The translations under genes and the position numbers were made by a program. Positions 58,000-64,000 of a stretch of DNA of 64,000 bases are shown one piece after another (position 1 is the first letter of the stretch; the number at the start of each line of letters is the position of its first letter). Under the pieces are notes generated by a model, which worked only from the letters and a program-made list of their open reading frames with translations, ran no database searches and was not told the origin of the DNA. Source of the stretch: Microcyclospora pomicola (taxonomy: Eukaryota > Ascomycota > Dothideomycetes > Capnodiales); contig NHNY01000026.1 in assembly GCA_002786065.1 (NCBI GenBank), positions 248,001 to 312,000 of the forward strand, in the 5' to 3' direction.

Positions 58000-58847
58000 G
58001 TCGAGTGACGGTGATGAGTGGTGTAGGATGTGAGCTGTTTCTGTACGGGCGTCAGAGGGCTCTCTTGTGAAGATAATGGAGGTGGGAAAAGCTATGGTGG
58101 GTAGTTGAGAATGCTGAGAAACTTGCTTCTGTATCCTTCGAAGCGTGGGAGATTGACAGAAATGTATACCTTGAGTCTGCCGAGAAGTGTTGTCCGCTGA
58201 CCTGGCAGTGGAAGTCTTAAAATTCACGTTTTCATGGACAGTATGGCTACACTACGTCGTTGGGAACACAACAACCCCTTGTGATCATCGACGAACGGTC
58301 GTGGCAGATCATGCGGTAGCATGCGCGTGGCATAACGAGCTTCGAAGGCAACAGTGGACTGGTGGTATACTAGCTTGTCCTGGGTGAATATATCGTGAAT
58401 ATGAACGGCTTCGTTGGAGTACCAAAGCCAGGAGTCTTTGAGACTGTATGATGGGAGCATCTATAGGTACCGCTTGTGATACACGATGCGTCCAGAGGAA
58501 GAACGGACAAAGAAGTGTCAAACTAAATTGCCTTGTGGAAAAGCACACATCATGTCAACACTATTTATGTATGGTCCTGTGTAGCACTGCTTGCTCGATC
58601 ACGGTATGGAAGATCCAAAGTCCACTCTGACCCGTGGCAGTGGGTTGTGGGATAGTGAGTGGCGGCCGCGCTGAACGATGGATCTTGAACAACATAGACA
58701 TACGTACTTGTAAGGCTCTCACCTTTGAGCCTAGATTTCAAGATCCAATCGAAGTCTTCTCAACATCATTCCTCGTACAGGACCATGTTCTGTCTTCTGA
58801 GTCTAAGATACTCCGATGGCAGCAAGAAGCGGTTTCCCTTCTCCAAC
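58000..58847. other. Intergenic between the paired small genes
   Basis: I see no supported gene. Confidence 0.5.
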
Positions 58848-59315
58848 CTATCCTCTCACAGACCTCGGCGTACTCGACCCACTGCTCGAAGTCCCCTCTG
58901 CCGACGTCGCAGCGGACAACGACGTCTGGAGCCCAAGGAAATTCTCATGCAGCTTCTTCGACATGATCTCGAGCAGATCCAGCGCTGCCAGGGCATACGT
59001 CGGCTTGATCTGGCTCCGGGCGACGATGCTCAGGATGGGCTTCACTTGGAAGAGGACCGCGGCATAGTCACGCTCGTAGCCCGCCACGCCGATTTCAAAC
59101 GTGATGGACTCGGGTTCGTCCGTTGATTCGTCGGTTGAGGCCACGCGGCCAGATAGGAGGCTGGAGTTTGGGAGGAGGTCGTATATGAGTGTAGCGTTTG
59201 CTTGGGTAATGTCAGTATTGAAGTCCTGTCGTGCGGTTGTGGGCAGATCTTTACCCAAGATCTGCTCCCGAGTACCCAGGAGGGAGAGCCCGGCTAAGGC
59301 CTCTTCGGTCGGCAT
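58848..59315 (-). CDS. Small protein, possible paralogue of the 57.6 kb gene
   Basis: An intronless frame of 155 residues from the ATG at 59315. The middle reads ANATLIYDLLPNSS, ESITFEIGVAGYERDYAAVL, and a C-terminal helix ALAALDLLEIMSKKLHENF, followed by a Ser/Thr/Gly-rich tail. The strand-helix order and the '.IY..L', 'A..LL....S..L.E.F' spacing match the 117-residue neighbour, which suggests an old tandem duplication. Identity is low, so this is inference. No signal peptide or named domain is seen. Confidence 0.68.
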   Translation of the reverse strand: MPTEEALAGLSLLGTREQILGKDLPTTARQDFNTDITQANATLIYDLLPNSSLLSGRVASTDESTDEPESITFEIGVAGYERDYAAVLFQVKPILSIVARSQIKPTYALAALDLLEIMSKKLHENFLGLQTSLSAATSAEGTSSSGSSTPRSVRG

Positions 59316-59814
59316 TCTCTTCGTTATAGTCTGACAGGCAGACTAGAGCGAAAATTCGAGTAAACGCGTGCCAGAACTTTGGTGGAGCCAAGCTTGGTAG
59401 GTAAAGTGCTACGAGTCTGCGAGGAGTAGCCTTTTATATATGGTTATTTGAGAAGTCCTGGGGAGGTGACACGATGGAGTGCACGGTATGACCCCGATAC
59501 AAGGTGCAAGAGCGTGGCCGATCACTATCACTTCACTCAGCACGGTGTACCCATATTCGGGGACTGTCATTTTTGGGGTTCATTCCATTTCACCCGCCTA
59601 CACGGATCCACGATGGCACAAACCCCGGCTGACTTTGTTCCAGATCTGGGTTGACATGCTGAAGGTCGGTAGAAGTGATCAGCGCGTTCTGCTTTCCTCA
59701 CCGCTCGATGGAGGCGACAGACAATGCTGATACCACTCTTGCGAAAGAACTGTCGACCATGGGGAAGGGTCCCAATAGCACTACAACCTTGAAGACAAGA
59801 GTTGTACACTGTAG
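59316..59814. other. Intergenic
   Basis: I see no supported gene. Confidence 0.5.
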
Positions 59815-61101
59815 TCAATCCTCGCTTACCACGGCAAAATGGGCCAGATTTTGCACGAATGGGTCATTCTGTAACGCTTGCTCTACCGCAGCTCGATTCT
59901 CGTTATAGCAAGAAATGACCAAGTGCTCCAGCGACGCTGGAAGGATTGAGCCCAACTCGACATGATTGTCCCTGTACACACACGTCGACAGCCTTGTGCG
60001 TCTATCTTGGAAGTGTACTTTGCCACACAGATTTACTTTCGACACCTCCAGACGCTTGAGATATTTGAACCCTCGGAGGTCACCCATGAAATCGATACCG
60101 GTGACAGACAAGAGGTGAGGCTCCAGTACAGGCGAGAACTCGATGAATCTCTCGACACAAGGGCTTGGAAGCAGAGATATAGCTTGCAGGAGTGGACAAT
60201 GTTTACCCAGAGTCTCCGCAATATCTCCCCAGATGTTGCCCTGCAGATACAGCCCGGGCACCGTAAGCGTGCGTAGGTTCGAACATAGGGAAAGACGTTT
60301 CATGATTCGTGCCGAGTCAGTGTGTGTACCTGTGAGGTCCAGGTGCTGTAAGCTGGTCTTGCGTATCACAGTCGTTGCGCCCAGCTTGATGCGGCCCATA
60401 TTAGTGAATCTGAACATGTTCAGACACGGCAGAGCGAGCATGGCATCCATCTTGCGGATATTGGGTGAAGTAAGCTCCTCATGTGAGTTCTCCAGATCGA
60501 TCTCCTGGAGCCTACATATGCTCAAGTTTTCGACATTCTTGGATCGCATGACATCAAGTGCCCAATCCAGCCAAGACATATCCTCTATCACACGAGCACT
60601 ACCTCGCAACGTCAATTTGGTGAGCTTTGAGCAGAGTAAGGGGACCAGCACAATGTGCAATTCTTCCGAGCAGTGGTGAGATGGGCCAACGCTCCCAAAA
60701 AATTGTACCAGAAGCGCAAAAGCGCTATGATTCAGCCGTGCTGCCAGCGATACGTGCTGCACATCAGTCATGCCATAGATGTACCTGGCCTCGATGGAGC
60801 CTTCATCTTTGTTCGCTATGGTACGGGAGTCGATCCAGTGTATGAAATGCTGAACGAGTCCAGCCAGTCTGGGGCTCTCGACCAGGGTCCGGCACAAGAG
60901 CGACATCTGTCGCCCCCGGTCATAAACATCGATGCGATCCTCATCGCCGTAGCAGGCTCCTGCGTCAAGGGTGCTATAGAGCTTTGGTGTCATAACATCT
61001 CTCCCGAGAGTGCAGGTGGCACATATCGCTGCACATGTCGATCGTGCATCGATGAACGAAAAGATATGAAGAAGGACTTCCGGGGGGAGATGGAAGGGCA
61101 T
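59815..61101 (-). CDS. F-box protein with leucine-rich-repeat-like C-terminus
   Basis: An intronless frame of 428 residues. The N-terminus MPFHLPPEVLLHIFSFID is a clear F-box, followed by the second helix STCAAICATCTLGRDVMTPKLYSTL. The rest has irregular leucine-rich segments: LTKLTLRGSARVIEDMSW, NVENLSICRLQEIDLEN, SLQHLDLTGTHTDSARI, NLRTLTVPGLYLQG and LEHLVISCYNEN. F-box proteins link substrates to SCF ubiquitin ligases through Skp1. The substrate here is unknown. Many such genes are lineage-specific in fungi. Confidence 0.87.
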   Translation of the reverse strand: MPFHLPPEVLLHIFSFIDARSTCAAICATCTLGRDVMTPKLYSTLDAGACYGDEDRIDVYDRGRQMSLLCRTLVESPRLAGLVQHFIHWIDSRTIANKDEGSIEARYIYGMTDVQHVSLAARLNHSAFALLVQFFGSVGPSHHCSEELHIVLVPLLCSKLTKLTLRGSARVIEDMSWLDWALDVMRSKNVENLSICRLQEIDLENSHEELTSPNIRKMDAMLALPCLNMFRFTNMGRIKLGATTVIRKTSLQHLDLTGTHTDSARIMKRLSLCSNLRTLTVPGLYLQGNIWGDIAETLGKHCPLLQAISLLPSPCVERFIEFSPVLEPHLLSVTGIDFMGDLRGFKYLKRLEVSKVNLCGKVHFQDRRTRLSTCVYRDNHVELGSILPASLEHLVISCYNENRAAVEQALQNDPFVQNLAHFAVVSED

Positions 61102-62424
61102 GGCTGGCGAATACGATTGATTTCATCGAGAAGACATGACGAAAGATTACAGCTTTTTCGAGACACATATGCAGTGGCTTGTGGGAGATACAGGAGTGGA
61201 GTCATCGACTAGATGCTGCCTTGATAGTTTGTGAGGCAGTGTTCTGAGCTCAGACCACCAGCCCCGGGACAACTGCATCTTGGACACACGACACTGTTTT
61301 GTATTTTCACCATCTACAACCTTGAATCTTTCATATGTCGGCAGCGAGATTGCTCGTCCGCAGATCAGTAAATCCGAAACACGAAGAAGCGCGGCAACGT
61401 AAATGAGCTAGGACAGTACACTGCTCTACTCCTGATGCGCTACGAATGTGACGGCATTATTGATGTGCGCTCGGAGGCATGGAGACCGATACTCGCGACA
61501 ATTCTTACGGCTTTGGAAAGGTCGATTCTTGGTCTTCTACGAGACCAGGTAGTGAAATTCCGAAATTCCGACGGTGTGCGAGTCCTCCGCCCCGCAAGAC
61601 TTTTCCACGGACGTTGTATTGTTCGAGTGCTCGCTCCAATGCTTGAGTGCTGCTTGAGACGGGTTCGGTGTTCGGACACTGAACAAATCGTGGTGTGATT
61701 CACCCCAGACAAGCTTCCAGATGAGATGCTCCTAACGGTTCCAAATCGAGGGTCCTACATCATGCGCTCGGGAGAGGACCGTTTCGGCAGGATACCACTG
61801 TACAGCAAGACTTATGTTTGCCATTGTGGCATTGATGTTGTGTCTCCTGCTCACTGGCCACTCTCCAAGGACCTTTCGGGCATCTCGGGTCCCGCACAAC
61901 TCATAGATAGAAGGAGGCGCAGTCAAGCAGGGTCATGGACGATCACTGAGGCACTGCTTTACAGACGCCACAGAGGTTCAGCACTGCTGGCCATTGATCG
62001 TCATGGGTCTCGACACGTTTTATGGCTGTGTCGACGCTTACTGACCCTGTTAGCATAAATTGCACGGAGACGTCGGCTGCATGCTTGAGATCAATCCGTT
62101 CCTTGTAGACCTGGTAATGATCCGGGATCGTCCAAACTGATCACCTGCCGCAAGCGACGTCATCGCTTACTCGTCGTCGAGGGATATATACTGGGCAGCG
62201 AGAATGATGCTCATGGAGTCGAAGAAGACGCCACGGCAACACATCCAGCGACTTTATATCAGCAAACATCGGCTTGGCAACATCGCCTTGGCACAGCACA
62301 TCCCGAGCTCTAGCCCTCCTTAGCATAGCGATTCATCCGCGCCACGTGAAGCTCATCTCGATCTCCACACTACCAAGCCTCTAGAAGCCCTGGGATCTAC
62401 TGCAGTGCTTAACAGCAACCGAAC
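61102..62424. other. Intergenic, 1.3 kb
   Basis: No supported gene. A 110-codon plus-strand frame (61726-62058) has no features. Confidence 0.45.
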
Positions 62425-62748
62425 ATGTCGGACGAGCATCAACAACCACCGCAATACACGGACCCCTCCGATGCGCGCTCGCGCATGACGGACGAACAAC
62501 GTCTCCAAGCGCTGCACGCATGGGCCGAGGAGAAGAAGTACGTCCAGCAGGGCCAGGACGGCACGCTGCCGTCAATGCAAGGTGGGGGCGCATGGGCGTT
62601 CACGCACGGCCAGCCACCCGATAAGACGAAGTCGCTGGCGCCGCCATCGTACACGGATGCGCCGGCGGAGGCGGCGGCGCCAAAGGAAAAAGAGCCCGGT
62701 GTCATCAAGCGCTGGCTTGAGCATCGGGGGGAGAAGAAGGAGTCGTGA
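62425..62748 (+). CDS. Small hydrophilic Pro/Gln-rich fungal protein
   Basis: An intronless frame of 107 residues (MSDEHQQPPQYTDPSD). It contains two PPxY-like motifs, QPPQYTD and APPSYTD, spaced about 65 residues apart. PPxY motifs are known to bind WW domains, such as those of Rsp5/NEDD4 ubiquitin ligases and arrestin adaptors; the binding here is inference. The centre has RLQALHAWAEEKKY, the end KRWLEHRGEKK. It is charged, lacks a signal peptide and is likely cytosolic. Confidence 0.75.
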   Translation: MSDEHQQPPQYTDPSDARSRMTDEQRLQALHAWAEEKKYVQQGQDGTLPSMQGGGAWAFTHGQPPDKTKSLAPPSYTDAPAEAAAPKEKEPGVIKRWLEHRGEKKES

Positions 62749-63440
62749 TGGGGTGGGGTGCTTGCGTAAGCTCGGTTGTTCGGTGGAGTTTGATTGTATG
62801 TCGGTTCTTGGAGGATATCACGACGGTAACGGTATACGATGAATTATCATGATACGAAGGGACGAACAGCGTATTGCTTTTTCTGCGTTGAGTTCTCTGT
62901 TAGCCAGCATTGTTGTGACTTTTTGATCAGGACAGGACAGCCATTTGCAATTTGTACTTAATTTGAATAATTCCAATCCACGAAATACATGAGTCTCAGC
63001 CTCAGTTCTGATTCTTCCCCATCGTCTCACCCTCGACATTCCGTCGTCATTGGGCCCATCATTACAGTCGAGATAATGGATCAAAGCAGTGTGAGAAGCA
63101 TAGCAAACCACTCAGCGTGGCGGCACGGATGTCCTGCAATCTCCTCGTACAGCTTCATCGCGCACAACTTCATACAAGCATCGACATCTCGTGGAATGGC
63201 AAGCAGGCAAGAAGGAAAGAGTAGGAAAAGGTGAGGTAACATTGACTATGAAGGTAATCCTGTGCGCCCAGTGCGCTACGAACGCGATCCATCATGAACA
63301 TCAAAAGCGCTGGAGTGGTATCTCAATCGTGAAAATCCTAGGAGCGCCTGCAAAGATGAACCCCCAAAGTGCGCAGCGAATGCATATCGTAAGGTGACCA
63401 AACAGGGTGAATGATTCGTCCCAACTTAGTCAGGCAGTCA
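62749..63440. other. Intergenic (convergent 3' ends)
   Basis: I see no supported gene. Confidence 0.5.
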
Positions 63441-64000
63441 TCAGTTCATGGCAAAGGAAAGGGCGACTCCGGCAGCGAACATGGCAGCTGTGGTCACCAG
63501 GCTTGAGATGGAGAAGGTGGCGAGCCCGCTGATGGCATGACCGGAAGTGCACCCTCCGCATAGCCTGGCGCCAAAGACCATGATAGCTCCAGCGGCAGTC
63601 GCGGTCAACGGGTCGACAAGGTTCGTGGCGGAGAAAGCTTGCGACGCGCTTGGGGTGATCAAGTTTGAGCTTGAGAGTAGGTATGCTGCAGTGAAGATAC
63701 CAGCGGCAAAGCTCATGGATGGCGTGACCCGGAGTTGGAGCCGATGACGCTTGGATTTCTGGGTAGGGTACTGGTAGAGTCGTATGGCCATGTAGGCTAA
63801 ACCTTCGTACACACTGGAGACAGCCAGTGAGTGGCCATTGAGAATCACGCTGGTCGCTTGGGCTAGACCGATGAGGGGGCCACCCCAAAGGGAGTCCACG
63901 AGGATGGTAGCCTGGACAGGATTCGCCTGGATGTGTTTCGTCGCGTAAAGCCCCACAGCACACATCGTCTCCCAGCCGTAAAGCACAGCACGTTCACTGG
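63441..64000 (-). CDS. YeeE/YedE-type (sulfur transport) membrane protein, 5' end outside the window
   Basis: The last 181 or more residues of a gene that runs off the right edge; no in-frame ATG lies in the last bases. The conserved block MVFGARLCGGCTSGHAISGLA near the C-terminus is the hallmark of the YeeE/YedE (DUF395) family, with the key cysteine in GGCTSGH. About four hydrophobic segments are present, including FAAGIFTAAYLLSSS and ISSLVTTAAMFAAGVALSF. Bacterial YeeE imports thiosulfate; fungal homologues are assumed to move a small sulfur compound, without proof. Confidence 0.85.
   Translation of the reverse strand, partial: SERAVLYGWETMCAVGLYATKHIQANPVQATILVDSLWGGPLIGLAQATSVILNGHSLAVSSVYEGLAYMAIRLYQYPTQKSKRHRLQLRVTPSMSFAAGIFTAAYLLSSSNLITPSASQAFSATNLVDPLTATAAGAIMVFGARLCGGCTSGHAISGLATFSISSLVTTAAMFAAGVALSFAMN

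Overview
This 64 kb window looks like nuclear chromosomal DNA of a filamentous ascomycete, most likely a dothideomycete. The evidence is: many short introns (about 50-120 bp) with GT..AG ends and CTGAC/CTAAC branch sites; fungal-only families (HET domain, GPI-anchored GH17 and GH114, hybrid histidine kinase, RTG2); and two lone 5S rRNA genes of the dispersed Neurospora type. The class-level assignment is inferred from family memory and is less certain than 'filamentous ascomycete'. I saw no virus-like element, no recognisable transposon, no CRISPR and no tRNA.

Layout. 1-2.6 kb: no supported gene. 2.6-13.7 kb: a surface and glycan set with a GPI-anchored GH114, a single-pass surface protein, a GT31-like glycosyltransferase, a polytopic membrane protein, a decayed cysteine-rich gene, 5S rRNA copy 1 and a GPI-anchored GH17 glucanase. 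14.9-19.0 kb: a three-exon GAF hybrid histidine kinase. 20.8-32.4 kb: a membrane protein with a very large ectodomain, a GPI protein, a four-exon small secreted 10-cysteine protein, a four-exon conserved fungal protein, a small secreted protein and a sensor-like single-pass protein. 33.6-36.5 kb: a HET-domain gene beside a CAG-repeat (polyQ) gene. 38.0-51.5 kb: an accessory block with an MFS transporter divergent from an A-T-C single-module NRPS-like enzyme, followed by a secreted protein, a cysteine-rich membrane protein, 5S rRNA copy 2, a polytopic membrane protein and a membrane-anchored CE16-like SGNH hydrolase. 52.1-64 kb: RTG2 convergent with a dienelactone hydrolase, a three-exon unknown gene, two small genes that look like diverged paralogues, an F-box protein, a small proline/glutamine-rich protein and a YeeE/YedE-type membrane protein cut by the right edge.

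Most gene models were rebuilt by joining exons by eye. In every complete spliced model the exon lengths sum to a multiple of three and the splice phases agree. Several first exons lie upstream of the longest open frame, notably for the histidine kinase, the NRPS-like enzyme, the CE16-like enzyme and the 46.9 kb gene.

Possible joint function: the MFS/NRPS-like pair shares an 801-bp divergent promoter and may make and export a small acyl or amide product. The secreted and surface genes of the left half suggest a wall-remodelling and environment-facing neighbourhood. Both ideas are inference from proximity.
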